From assembly GCF_900142285.1 (NCBI RefSeq), contig NZ_FRAJ01000014.1:1-64000 (forward strand): 64,000 nucleotides of DNA, written 5' to 3'. Of the stretch, positions 1-8,004 are shown piece after piece (the first letter of the stretch is position 1; each line of letters opens with the position of its first letter). Origin of the DNA: Caminicella sporogenes DSM 14501 (GTDB taxonomy: Bacteria > Bacillota > Clostridia > Peptostreptococcales > Caminicellaceae). The translations under genes were made by a program, and so were the position numbers. The notes under the pieces were generated by a model. It saw only the letters and a list, made by a program, of their open reading frames with translations, was not told the DNA's origin and made no database searches.

Positions 1-254
1 ATATCTTTGAGTATCAAGTATTTGAACAGGCGAATAGGGTCTTTGGCACCACGACCATGAGTTAGATTATAATTCTTTTCTACTTCCTCTATGACAAATG
101 AAAAGTCTACTAGTTCTTTGATTTTGCGAAGTATGTGATCTTTTTGAATAAGTATATCATATAAGTCAGCATATTTGCTAATCATCATTTCTTGTTGCCT
201 TTTTAGCATAATAAGTCTCTCCTTTATTTTTTCTATACTTATTATATTCGACAT
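1..254 (-). CDS. IS1182-type transposase, N-terminal part, cut by left window edge
   Basis: The frame opens with ATG at 254 and stays open to base 1, giving 84 residues with no stop. The end of this stretch has a GRGAKDPIRLFKYLIL segment that matches the N-terminal DNA-binding region of IS1182/IS4-like DDE transposases (the GR..DP..LFK pattern). The catalytic DDE region would lie outside the window. It sits just left of the 442-561 repeat, so it probably belongs to the flanking chromosome and not to the island. The family assignment rests on one conserved block and is fairly but not fully secure. Confidence 0.7.
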   Translation of the reverse strand, partial: MSNIISIEKIKERLIMLKRQQEMMISKYADLYDILIQKDHILRKIKELVDFSFVIEEVEKNYNLTHGRGAKDPIRLFKYLILKD

Positions 255-285
255 CTACTCCCTAATCTCCTTTTTGCCACTTAAA

Positions 286-317
286 AAACCTTATCATAAT
301 TTCTTATGATAAGGTTT
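286..317 (-). terminator. Perfect 14-bp hairpin upstream of the transposase
   Basis: The arms 286-299 and 304-317 are exact inverted repeats around a 4-nt loop. Read on the minus strand, a run of six T follows, so it looks like a rho-independent terminator. It would stop leftward transcripts before they enter the transposase. Such insulating hairpins are common at insertion sequence ends. The exact end of the insertion sequence is not visible. Confidence 0.65.
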
Positions 318-441
318 GACTTTTTCAGTGACCTCCTATAAAGTAGGCTTTTTTTTATTGTCTACTCTATAGGATACATTTTATAAAATAGTTTTTTTAA
401 ATTGTCCTTGACAAAGGGTACATTTTACTCTTTGCAGGGCT

Positions 442-561
442 TACTGTTTTCTATCCTCGTTCAAGGGAATATATACATTTTTTGTAAAACTTTTGTTCTT
501 ATTGAAATTTCAACATCTCCTAGCTGTGTTTTCTTTTAATCAATACTACCGACTCCACATG
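442..561. repeat. Left 120-bp direct repeat: candidate island attachment site with rlmD tail
   Basis: This stretch matches 58642-58761 at 111 of 120 positions, and the offset is exactly 58,200 bp. Positions 442-490 are identical in both copies. On the minus strand the last part encodes the final 13 residues of RlmD (HVESVVLIKRKHS) followed by TAG. The one difference inside those codons is synonymous (TCG against TCA), and most differences fall in the noncoding spacer. That pattern fits a second, slightly diverged rlmD 3' end left by integration. A 15-bp inverted repeat (526-540 and 581-595) is centred on the right end of this copy. There is no start or body of rlmD here. Confidence 0.8.
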
Positions 562-765
562 CATAGTTATTGGGTTTTGAATTAAAAGAAAACACTTGAT
601 ATGTTCTAAACTATTATTTGGTAATTTAACAATATTATTACTTCTTTATTAAATAATACTACACTATATGCAAAAAACGTGTCACTAATACATAATGAAA
701 ATAGAGTTTAGTCAACTTACAACTTACTCAAATTTAGTGGCTATAAAATCTTAGAGAATTATAAA

Positions 766-2385
766 TTAATTTTTATATAATTCCGCAAAAGTTATATTCT
801 TAATGTTACACAGCAAATTATAAATAAACTTATCACAATTACTACTTGAATTAATAGCACTTATATCAACATTCATGAACATACTACCTATTTTGCTGGA
901 TTTTTTATCTTTCATTAAATGGTGGTCACATATTCCATGCCAAAGCATTCTAAATAAATAATTATAATTTCCTTTTCCATTAATACCTATATCTTCTAAA
1001 ATATCAAAAACTGATGTGCTTTTCACTCTAAGGTTTTCATTATCATATAAATCAATAAAAGAATCAATTAAAATTTCTCTAAAATGATTAGTAATATTTT
1101 TTTCATTTTTGTTAATTTCTTTTAAAAAATTAATGATTTTTTCCTCATAAGTTAGAATTAAATTTTCTTTTATATTAAATAAAGCTCTAAATACAATCAC
1201 TAATGAGAACAGTACTTCTTTATCGTTAGGTTTTTCAATTTTATCATGAGAACTCCAATTTCTTAATAATTTTATTATTTGAAAATATGTAAGCTTTGTT
1301 TTCACAGTTAGATTATCATCAAATTTTTCTTTAATATTTCCGTAAAATTTAGGGTGTTTTACGTTTATTACATCAAAATATAATGATGCTATTCTTACAA
1401 TTTGAGAATAAATTAGCATTTTATTCTTTTGCTCTGGTTCACTTATTGGCAAATTAATTTTAATTTGATGTAACATTGCTTCTAAATCTGTTTTAGTAAT
1501 TCTATTGTCTGGTTTGCATACTTTGTTAAATAGTAAAATACTCTCAAAATCATCATTAATTCTTTTTAACCAATAATTACACATTTGAATTATTATACCT
1601 CTTGTCTGATAATACGAAGTAGACTTTTCTTTAATCCATTTTCTAAACCTATTATTTTCACTACTACCTATAGATTCTTTCCTAAATGATTCAGGAGGAA
1701 CTATTTTTGCAGCTTTGAATGCATTACTCCAGTCATTAGCTGTATTAGAATTCTTTTCAAAATTAATATCATTATTGTTAGACAATTTAATGATCCTATT
1801 CAGTTCATTTATTGCTTTAGCTCTATCTCCACTTTCAATAATATTAATTATATTATTAATTCCATCACCTAATAATTCAAAAGCTTCATCATCCTTTTCT
1901 AATTGTTCAATAATATAATCTACTTCTACTTCCTTGTCACTAATAATTCTCTTTAACTTTTCAACAATTTTTTTTCCTTCGCTATATCCTGTTTCATTGC
2001 CAGTTAACATAGCAATCCTTTCCTTAGGAAAACATTTATTCATAAGGTATATAAATATGTAATATCCTCCATTTTCTCTCATCTTATCATAATTTTCTGA
2101 ATCAATATCACAAATTATATCTTTTAGTTTATCAACACATTCATCCTTATCTCCTAATTCTCTAAAATCAATATCAAGCACAACTAAGTCGAAATCTCCA
2201 AAATATTCGTCTATATATTTAAGTCCATCTAGAAAGTTTGTTATTACTGTTGTTTCAGCTAATTCCATTCCATAATTTTCTAGTTTTTGATTTATATCAT
2301 TCTGATCGAAAATTTTTCCACCATCAAAATCTTCGATCCAAAGTACCCTCTTAACATCGGTATAATTATTTAGTAAGTTTTGCAT
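766..2385 (-). CDS. Receiver-domain protein with HEPN-like C-terminal motif
   Basis: This 539-residue protein looks like the response-regulator half of an atypical signalling pair. Residues 12-150 resemble a receiver domain: an ED pair at 18-19, a phosphoacceptor-type Asp at 71 in VVLDID and a Thr at 128 in LTGN. The expected conserved Lys is not clear. The rest is helical and unlike usual DNA-binding outputs. Residues 375-380 read RNWSSH, which fits the RNxxxH active-site motif of HEPN ribonucleases, so an RNase effector is an inference. Its ATG overlaps the end of the kinase-like gene by 20 bp, and a GGGAAAGG ribosome site lies inside that gene, so the two are probably translationally coupled. 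Confidence 0.6.
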   Translation of the reverse strand: MQNLLNNYTDVKRVLWIEDFDGGKIFDQNDINQKLENYGMELAETTVITNFLDGLKYIDEYFGDFDLVVLDIDFRELGDKDECVDKLKDIICDIDSENYDKMRENGGYYIFIYLMNKCFPKERIAMLTGNETGYSEGKKIVEKLKRIISDKEVEVDYIIEQLEKDDEAFELLGDGINNIINIIESGDRAKAINELNRIIKLSNNNDINFEKNSNTANDWSNAFKAAKIVPPESFRKESIGSSENNRFRKWIKEKSTSYYQTRGIIIQMCNYWLKRINDDFESILLFNKVCKPDNRITKTDLEAMLHQIKINLPISEPEQKNKMLIYSQIVRIASLYFDVINVKHPKFYGNIKEKFDDNLTVKTKLTYFQIIKLLRNWSSHDKIEKPNDKEVLFSLVIVFRALFNIKENLILTYEEKIINFLKEINKNEKNITNHFREILIDSFIDLYDNENLRVKSTSVFDILEDIGINGKGNYNYLFRMLWHGICDHHLMKDKKSSKIGSMFMNVDISAINSSSNCDKFIYNLLCNIKNITFAELYKN

Positions 2386-4234
2386 ATCCTTTCCCCCTTA
2401 TAAATAAGTCTCTTCTGAATAAAATTGACATACTATATGTATTTTCGATTTTATTTACTTCAATATACTGTTTCAACTCATTTTCTCCTCTAAAATTTGA
2501 ATTAATCATTTTCAAAACTTCCTCTAAGGATTTTATTCCTTCCTCTGTACCACCTCTATAAGTTCCAAAACCCTCATCTATTCTATTTGAAGTAACCAAT
2601 CTTAAATAGTCTGTATTAAATACCCTAACCTCATCAAACTCTAATGTGCTTTTAAAATTGCTTTTTTTACTTCCATACGTCAATAAATTTATAAAAATCT
2701 CAATAAATACTTCTATAAGAAAATCACTTGCATAAGAATTTTTCTTAATTCTCAACATTTCCCACGATTCATTTTGCAATTTACAAATTTCCATCATATT
2801 TTTATTTATCCACTCAAAACATGATGCCTCATTTACTATTATACTTTTTTCAAAATCTACTCTTAATTTTTCCATATCCAAACCCACTAATTTGAATTCG
2901 TTTCTTATCCTCATTGCTCTTTCTGATGATTCCATAAATATTCTAAATAAAACCCTTTCTAATGCATAGTTAATTAAATGATCTAAACATACAATCTCAT
3001 TGCTTAAATCATTTTGCTTAGCAATAGATTTTCTGAATCGAGTTTTTAATTCTACTGAATCATTAGAATGTCTTAACTCAAGCATTTTTATTTGCTGCTT
3101 CATCATATTTTCGTTATTATATGCAAATAATAATTTTTTTGCATCTTCTTTATATTCACTTGAATTTAATAGTTTCTTAGCAACATTCAAAACTACATCT
3201 GGATATAATATATTTGTCCATACGTGTGAATATCTTCTGACCATTGCAGTGTTTTTTTTGTTAAGAGCTTCAAGATTAAGATAGGCTTTTTTCAAGTCTC
3301 CTTTTGCCTGTTTAAGCTTTTCATTAGTTTCTAAAAGTAAATTTCTTTCTTTAACTAAATCCAAAAATATTTTTATCTCTTCAGCAGTACCTTCTGTTAC
3401 TTCAATTGGAATCATAGGAATTCTTAATAAAACTTCTTTAGATATAATTTTATCTTTGAAAGATTTATACTCTTTTGTCCTATTTTCAACATTTTTAATG
3501 TATGGAAGTAACCCATCAAACTTAACCTCTATTCTTTCATCCAAATATTCCTTACCTTCTATTTTAGGTATATATATATTTCCATCGCATACAGATTCAC
3601 CTAATAAAATTTGTATCATTACATTGCCTAATCTTCTTAAGCAATAACTAACATTTTCTTTATCATATTTAAGACCATCATGTCCTTTTCTTCTACTAAA
3701 AAGGCTTATAGCAGACCACATTAAAATATATAAATATGGTATCTCTAGATTGTATTTTTTTGTAAATTCATCTTTAGCTAATAAATGCATACAATCATAA
3801 ATATATTCTTCTCTTTCCCAATAACCATCGTTATAACTAAATGATTTAATAATATACTTAATTAGTTTTCTTAAATATTTAATGACTTGATCTCCATCCT
3901 CTTTTAGTATAAATATTTCTTTAACTTTTTCTATAGTTTTATTACAAAGTGAATAAACATCTTCTCCTATTTTTTCTATTATACTCGGTACTACTTCATC
4001 TTTTATATCTTTTTCTAAATTTTCCAAAAAAATACCTATACATTTATTACAATACATAGCAAACAGCGTAGTTATTTTATTGTAATCTAACTCTGAACTC
4101 TTAATAGTTGAAACTATAATATTACTACAATCTTCTATATCTTTAGCATTCTTAATCTGATTTGCTATTATTAAAAATTCTCTTTTATTTGTATCAATAC
4201 TGCTTCTTTTTACACATTTTAAATTTTTATTCAT
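2366..4234 (-). CDS. Histidine-kinase-like protein with degenerate ATPase domain
   Basis: This 622-residue protein has no predicted membrane segment and so should be cytosolic. Residues 1-290 are a helical region I do not recognise. A coiled coil follows at about 295-330, then RRYSHVWTNILYPDVV around His337, which resembles a DHp phosphoacceptor helix. Near the end, EIFINLLTYGSK (512-523) sits where an N-box would be and GTYRGGTEEGIKSL (557-570) resembles the glycine-rich G2 box of HATPase domains. The boxes are weak, so catalytic activity is uncertain. Its partner is very likely the overlapping receiver protein downstream. About 100 bp separate it from the second WYL gene, enough room for a separate promoter. 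Confidence 0.55.
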   Translation of the reverse strand: MNKNLKCVKRSSIDTNKREFLIIANQIKNAKDIEDCSNIIVSTIKSSELDYNKITTLFAMYCNKCIGIFLENLEKDIKDEVVPSIIEKIGEDVYSLCNKTIEKVKEIFILKEDGDQVIKYLRKLIKYIIKSFSYNDGYWEREEYIYDCMHLLAKDEFTKKYNLEIPYLYILMWSAISLFSRRKGHDGLKYDKENVSYCLRRLGNVMIQILLGESVCDGNIYIPKIEGKEYLDERIEVKFDGLLPYIKNVENRTKEYKSFKDKIISKEVLLRIPMIPIEVTEGTAEEIKIFLDLVKERNLLLETNEKLKQAKGDLKKAYLNLEALNKKNTAMVRRYSHVWTNILYPDVVLNVAKKLLNSSEYKEDAKKLLFAYNNENMMKQQIKMLELRHSNDSVELKTRFRKSIAKQNDLSNEIVCLDHLINYALERVLFRIFMESSERAMRIRNEFKLVGLDMEKLRVDFEKSIIVNEASCFEWINKNMMEICKLQNESWEMLRIKKNSYASDFLIEVFIEIFINLLTYGSKKSNFKSTLEFDEVRVFNTDYLRLVTSNRIDEGFGTYRGGTEEGIKSLEEVLKMINSNFRGENELKQYIEVNKIENTYSMSILFRRDLFIRGKGYAKLTK

Positions 4235-4335
4235 TCAATCATCCTCCTATTATAGGTAATAAGATTTAACACCTACACAAGACTATTTTAAACTTTATTT
4301 ATAAAATTTAATAGTCAAAAACTATGCGAGAAGTT

Positions 4336-5346
4336 TTATCCATCACAGAAATGTTTACGTATTCTCTCAATAACTTTATTTCTAATACTTGTTGGTTCAA
4401 CTACTATTACAGAACTACCAAGAGATAAAATATCTCTAACAATTTCTGACTCTTCAAAACTGTAATAGTACACTTTTAATATGTGCTTATTCTTTTCTTT
4501 ATCAATATAAGCTTCTTTATCATAATGAGAAAACAAAGAAAAACAACGTTCTACAGTATTAAACCTATTCTCGACTTCCAGTACTAATGGATTTTTCAAG
4601 TTCTTTTTGCTATTAATAAAATTTAATATTTTGTCTTTAGTCTTAGTATCGATTTTATTCATAATCTCAATACTTTTAAAGCTTGATACATTAATTTTTA
4701 TTACTCTATCGCAATCTATTGGTAATACTGCTACTCTATATTTATTGTTTCTTATTGAATATTCAATTCTATAGGGAAAACCGATTTTATCCTTGTATAA
4801 TTTTCCTTTCTTGTTTATACTTGTATACTTAATTGACTTATCTTCTTGAATGGCAGTTGATAAAATTTTTAAAAAACTTTTAAATTTTTCATCTTCTAAC
4901 TTGTCTCCATTTTTATCTATATTTTTTTGTATCCAATAATCTAAGTAATTCCATGTTTCTATAGTCTTTAATTTTTCTGTAAGTTTTTTAACAATAGTAT
5001 CATCTATAATAGCTTTACTTTTAGGGTCTTCAATCAACATTTTTAACCACCGAAGTTCAATCTTTGTAGGTCTTATTGGGATATTGGAGTCAATAGATAG
5101 TGTATAATTGTTATTGTTTTCTTTTAATAATTTAATTCTCCTGCACTCATCAACATTTTTATGGCTATTTCTCGATTCTTTATTTAAAATTTGCCACACA
5201 AGTGAAGGCTCTATTTCATTGAAAGTATTATTCTTAAAGAAATTTATTATATCTTTTTCTTCATACTTTACTCCATTATATATGTCATTAATAATATTTT
5301 GAATACATTGAAAATATCTATTTTTATATTCATTAAATAGCTCCAT
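4336..5346 (-). CDS. WYL-domain regulator, second of a pair
   Basis: I place the start at the ATG at 5346 (MELFNEYKN), which has a GGAGG ribosome site at the right distance. This gives about 336 residues and a 14-bp overlap with the preceding WYL gene. The central region (KIGFPYRIEYSIRNNKYRVAVLPID) has the fold pattern of a WYL domain, in which the protein senses a ligand, often a nucleotide or nucleic acid. The C-terminal part resembles the WCX extension (VVEPTSIRNKVIERIRKHF). I see no clear N-terminal HTH, so it may act as a heterodimer with the upstream protein in the manner of PafB/PafC. That pairing is inference. Confidence 0.65.
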   Translation of the reverse strand: MELFNEYKNRYFQCIQNIINDIYNGVKYEEKDIINFFKNNTFNEIEPSLVWQILNKESRNSHKNVDECRRIKLLKENNNNYTLSIDSNIPIRPTKIELRWLKMLIEDPKSKAIIDDTIVKKLTEKLKTIETWNYLDYWIQKNIDKNGDKLEDEKFKSFLKILSTAIQEDKSIKYTSINKKGKLYKDKIGFPYRIEYSIRNNKYRVAVLPIDCDRVIKINVSSFKSIEIMNKIDTKTKDKILNFINSKKNLKNPLVLEVENRFNTVERCFSLFSHYDKEAYIDKEKNKHILKVYYYSFEESEIVRDILSLGSSVIVVEPTSIRNKVIERIRKHFCDG

Positions 5347-6607
5347 AATTTTTAAGAGCCTCCTTCCAATCATTTTCTATTTTTTCATATAGATTATGAT
5401 TGTCACTCTTCCTTACTTTTGCAAAACCTGCAAATGACCTAATCCAGGGTATTAATTCATTAGGATCTGTTACTTTTATCTTATATAAATATTTTCCTTT
5501 TTCAATTTTGTCGAGAGTTCCCCATTTTCCTTCCTTTAAAATTCTTTGAAGAATATATCCTTCTTCACTCTCATCAATAAAAAAATCAATTTCTACTTCT
5601 ATTAACCCTTGATTTTCATTGAGTAAAACAGCACACCAACTATTTTCAATAAATTTATTATATTTTTCAAAATTTACTTTAGTACCAATATCTCCAGCTT
5701 CTGAAAACTTATTGATTTTATCTAATCTGTAAAGACTACATTTATTTGACATTTCATCTAAGCTAAATAAATATTGTCTTCCATAGCAATATTCAGTGAT
5801 AATTTTTAAAGGTATTACTACTCTTGGATTCTTTTCATTGCGATAATAAAACTTCATCTTTCTACCATTTTTTATGCAATTTAAAATGCACGTAACAACC
5901 TCATCATCAATTATTCTGTTTAATAAATGATGTTTAAATATATAAATTTCTTTTTCGTTAAAATCATAGTTTCTTTCATGCTTTAAATAGTTTTTAATGG
6001 TATCCATTAAATAGTATCCAGGAACACTTATTAATGCCAAATTACTATAAAATTGAACTGCATAAAATATTTTAACTATTTCATCATTTGTAAAGTCTTT
6101 AAAAAAATCTTCCACCAAATTAAAAACTTTTCTGTTTTTTACATTCCTAGTTACTATGATTCCTTGTTCAATCATTTTATTGATTTTTCTTCTTATAGTA
6201 CTCATATCAATATCTACTGACAATATCTCAGAAAGATTATCCATTATTTCCTTCATACTTAACTCTCGATTTTCTACATTTAAAATCTGTTGTATTAGAA
6301 AAAAATAATTTATATCATTTACAGTAAATGTTTTTATTAGATATGAATTAACTAAAAAATTTTCAGCGGTCTTAAACATATCATATTTAAATCCAATATA
6401 CTTCTTATTACTTATGAAATTTTCATTCACCAATTCTTGATCAATAAAATATAAAATTCTTCTACGTTCATTATCATATTTTCTACCACTAATCCCTATA
6501 CTTTCAAAATCTTCTCTGCCGTAGCACCCATAAATATATAAATGTCTTAGAACATTTCTTATAGTATCGTATGACTTGATAAAATTTTTATATGCCCCTT
6601 TTGCCAT
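5333..6607 (-). CDS. HTH-WYL transcriptional regulator
   Basis: The preferred start is the ATG at 6607 (MAKGAYKNF), preceded by GAAGGTGAT. This gives about 424 residues. The N-terminal half has helical segments that fit a winged HTH (SMKEIMDNLSEILSVDIDMS, then IRRKINKMIEQG). The second half is a WYL domain (RKMKFYYRNEKNPRVVIPLKI, then GRQYLFSL) with a WCX-like tail (DPNELIPWIRSFAGFAKV). Such proteins are ligand-responsive regulators often found with defence genes. It is the first gene of a four-gene minus-strand operon and faces a divergent plus-strand pair. Repeated sites in the shared intergenic region suggest it controls both directions. Confidence 0.75.
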   Translation of the reverse strand: MAKGAYKNFIKSYDTIRNVLRHLYIYGCYGREDFESIGISGRKYDNERRRILYFIDQELVNENFISNKKYIGFKYDMFKTAENFLVNSYLIKTFTVNDINYFFLIQQILNVENRELSMKEIMDNLSEILSVDIDMSTIRRKINKMIEQGIIVTRNVKNRKVFNLVEDFFKDFTNDEIVKIFYAVQFYSNLALISVPGYYLMDTIKNYLKHERNYDFNEKEIYIFKHHLLNRIIDDEVVTCILNCIKNGRKMKFYYRNEKNPRVVIPLKIITEYCYGRQYLFSLDEMSNKCSLYRLDKINKFSEAGDIGTKVNFEKYNKFIENSWCAVLLNENQGLIEVEIDFFIDESEEGYILQRILKEGKWGTLDKIEKGKYLYKIKVTDPNELIPWIRSFAGFAKVRKSDNHNLYEKIENDWKEALKNYGAI

Positions 6608-6617
6608 ACTTATCACC

Positions 6618-6745
6618 TTCGCATAGTTTTTGAATAGTAATATATTTCTCACAATTATATAATACATATTGTCCCAGTATTTAACAAGTAATAAAGCCCA
6701 TTAACAAAAAATTTTGTTAAACATTAAGTTCGCATAATTTTTGAA
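6618..6745. promoter_or_regulatory. Repeated operator-like sites between the WYL operon and divergent genes
   Basis: A 17-bp sequence, TTCGCATARTTTTTGAA, occurs in the same orientation at 6618-6634 and 6729-6745 with one difference. The first copy lies just upstream of the WYL start codon and the second overlaps the putative -35 of the divergent promoter. Between them, 6701-6720 is a palindrome with 9-bp arms (TTAACAAAA and TTTTGTTAA). This layout fits binding sites for the adjacent WYL regulator acting on itself and on the plus-strand genes. Binding is inferred, not seen. Confidence 0.5.
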
Positions 6746-6770
6746 ATGTAATGTTTAGAATTTGTATATA
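6741..6770 (+). promoter_or_regulatory. Putative sigma-A promoter for the divergent plus-strand pair
   Basis: TTGAAA at 6741-6746 and TATATA at 6765-6770 are separated by 18 bp and lie about 25 bp upstream of the ribosome site of the small ORF at 6796. The -35 element overlaps the second copy of the 17-bp repeat, so a protein bound there would be expected to block transcription. In DNA this AT-rich, -10-like strings are frequent, so this is only a likely call. Confidence 0.4.
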
Positions 6771-6795
6771 TAATAATCAAGGGAGGTGAAACTAC

Positions 6796-6870
6796 ATGTC
6801 TTACATATGTTTTAAATGTCCATTTAAAGTTTTATGCTTGATTCTGAAACCATCTAAGTGCAGTAAGTAA
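6796..6870 (+). CDS. Cys-rich 24-residue small protein
   Basis: A very strong ribosome site (GGGAGGTGA) ends seven bases before an ATG that opens a 24-codon frame ending in TAA. The peptide starts MSYICFKCPFK and has four cysteines at residues 5, 8, 14 and 22, with a short hydrophobic centre and Lys residues. The strong initiation signal is the main reason to take it as real. It lies 48 bp upstream of the Gly/Ala-rich protein gene and probably shares its transcript. It could be a leader peptide, a small antitoxin-like partner or a zinc-binding microprotein; the sequence does not decide. Confidence 0.5.
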   Translation: MSYICFKCPFKVLCLILKPSKCSK

Positions 6871-6918
6871 TTAAAAGTCTTAAACTATTATTAAAAATAT
6901 TTTTTGGGAGGTCTTTCT

Positions 6919-7737
6919 ATGGAAAATAAAAAGAAAACTGGAACAATATCTGCTGGTATTAAGGAAGTTTATGAATGTAAAGTTGGACTTGAAGCACTTT
7001 CAAGGGCTGGCCGAAACAAAAACCTACATGGTATTGTACACGAAGTTCTATATAAAGACGCTCAAAACTTAAATCCATCTAATATTATAAAAGGAGTCAA
7101 AGCTTCATTGTCTAAATCTTCAACTGCTATTAGAGATGATGTGGTTCTTATGCAAGCTGGTAAAGTTATCGGAAGATCGCAATTAAAGGATACTGCTAAA
7201 TCAATAAGTCATACAGTTAAACAGGTTTCTTCAGGAAAATACCAAGGAACTGTTTTAATGGGAACTAAGGAAACAGTAAAGGCTTACAACAATGAAATAG
7301 CAAAACTAGCTTCAAAAGGTGTTAAAGTTACTCAAAAAATGAAATCTACAGGTATTTCTTCAGCAGATACCGCTCGTATAGCCTCAAAAACAATAGGTGG
7401 CAACTTAACTAGCAAAGTATTAACTAGTGCTGCTAAAGGGTCTGGTGCTATAGGTGCTGCTGTTTCAGGCGGTATAGAAGTCATATGTGCTGGCAAAGAC
7501 CTTTTAGATGGTAGAATTGACGGAGAAGAATTTGCATCAAGGGTTATCAAAGAAACTGCTGGCGGGGGATTATCTGCAGCTGCTGGTGGTGTTGCAGCAA
7601 CAGCAGCTGCAACTACCGCAGCGAGTATTTTAGCAACCACAACCGCTCCTGTTTGGGCCCCTGCTGCAATAGGGGTAGGTGCTGCAGTAGCAGTAGGTTC
7701 AGCTGTAAAAGGAATTTGGGATGCTATTTGGGGCTAA
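6919..7737 (+). CDS. Gly/Ala-rich protein with glycine-zipper membrane segments
   Basis: I choose the ATG at 6919 (MENKKKTGT) because GGGAGG lies seven bases upstream; a TTG at 6904 would sit at that site. The product is about 272 residues. The N-terminal two-thirds is basic and soluble-looking. The last 80 residues are dominated by Gly and Ala runs (GGGLSAAAGGVAATAAATTA, then the PAAIGVGAAVAVGSAVKGIW segment), which look like paired glycine-zipper helices able to insert in a membrane. I do not recognise a family. As it diverges from a regulated signalling operon it could be a membrane-acting effector, but that is inference. Confidence 0.6.
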   Translation: MENKKKTGTISAGIKEVYECKVGLEALSRAGRNKNLHGIVHEVLYKDAQNLNPSNIIKGVKASLSKSSTAIRDDVVLMQAGKVIGRSQLKDTAKSISHTVKQVSSGKYQGTVLMGTKETVKAYNNEIAKLASKGVKVTQKMKSTGISSADTARIASKTIGGNLTSKVLTSAAKGSGAIGAAVSGGIEVICAGKDLLDGRIDGEEFASRVIKETAGGGLSAAAGGVAATAAATTAASILATTTAPVWAPAAIGVGAAVAVGSAVKGIWDAIWG

Positions 7738-7851
7738 ACTTTTTTAACTGTAAATTTTTCTATGCTTCAACAAAAGTAAACTTCTAGATTTTATACAATC
7801 ATAAACATTCATCTTTCATGTTTCTACCAATGATGTTTACTTAGTATAATA

Positions 7852-7920
7852 AAGGATAGTATCATTTCTTTCAATGAAGTGGCTACCATAAAATATCTCA
7901 TGAAATATGGTACTATCCTT
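7852..7920. repeat. 10-bp perfect inverted repeat with long loop
   Basis: AAGGATAGTA at 7852-7861 is repeated as its exact complement at 7911-7920. The 49-bp loop is longer than usual for a terminator. It lies between the end of the Gly/Ala-rich gene and the end of the first serine recombinase gene, which converge here. It might be a weak bidirectional terminator or the remains of a mobile element end. Confidence 0.35.
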
Positions 7921-8004
7921 CAAAAAATTAAAATAAAACTTCAACAGACTACTTTTACTTTAAATTTAAAAAAACAACTTCGCCTCTTAAAACTACAATG
8001 CACC

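Noticed and set aside
766-6607. Identity with Detocs
   Set aside because: The receiver protein has no recognisable nucleosidase output and two WYL proteins take part, so the gene set differs from what I know of Detocs.
7332-7640. Ala/Pro-rich minus-strand frame within the Gly/Ala-rich gene
   Set aside because: It is the complement of the Gly/Ala codons and has no ribosome site.
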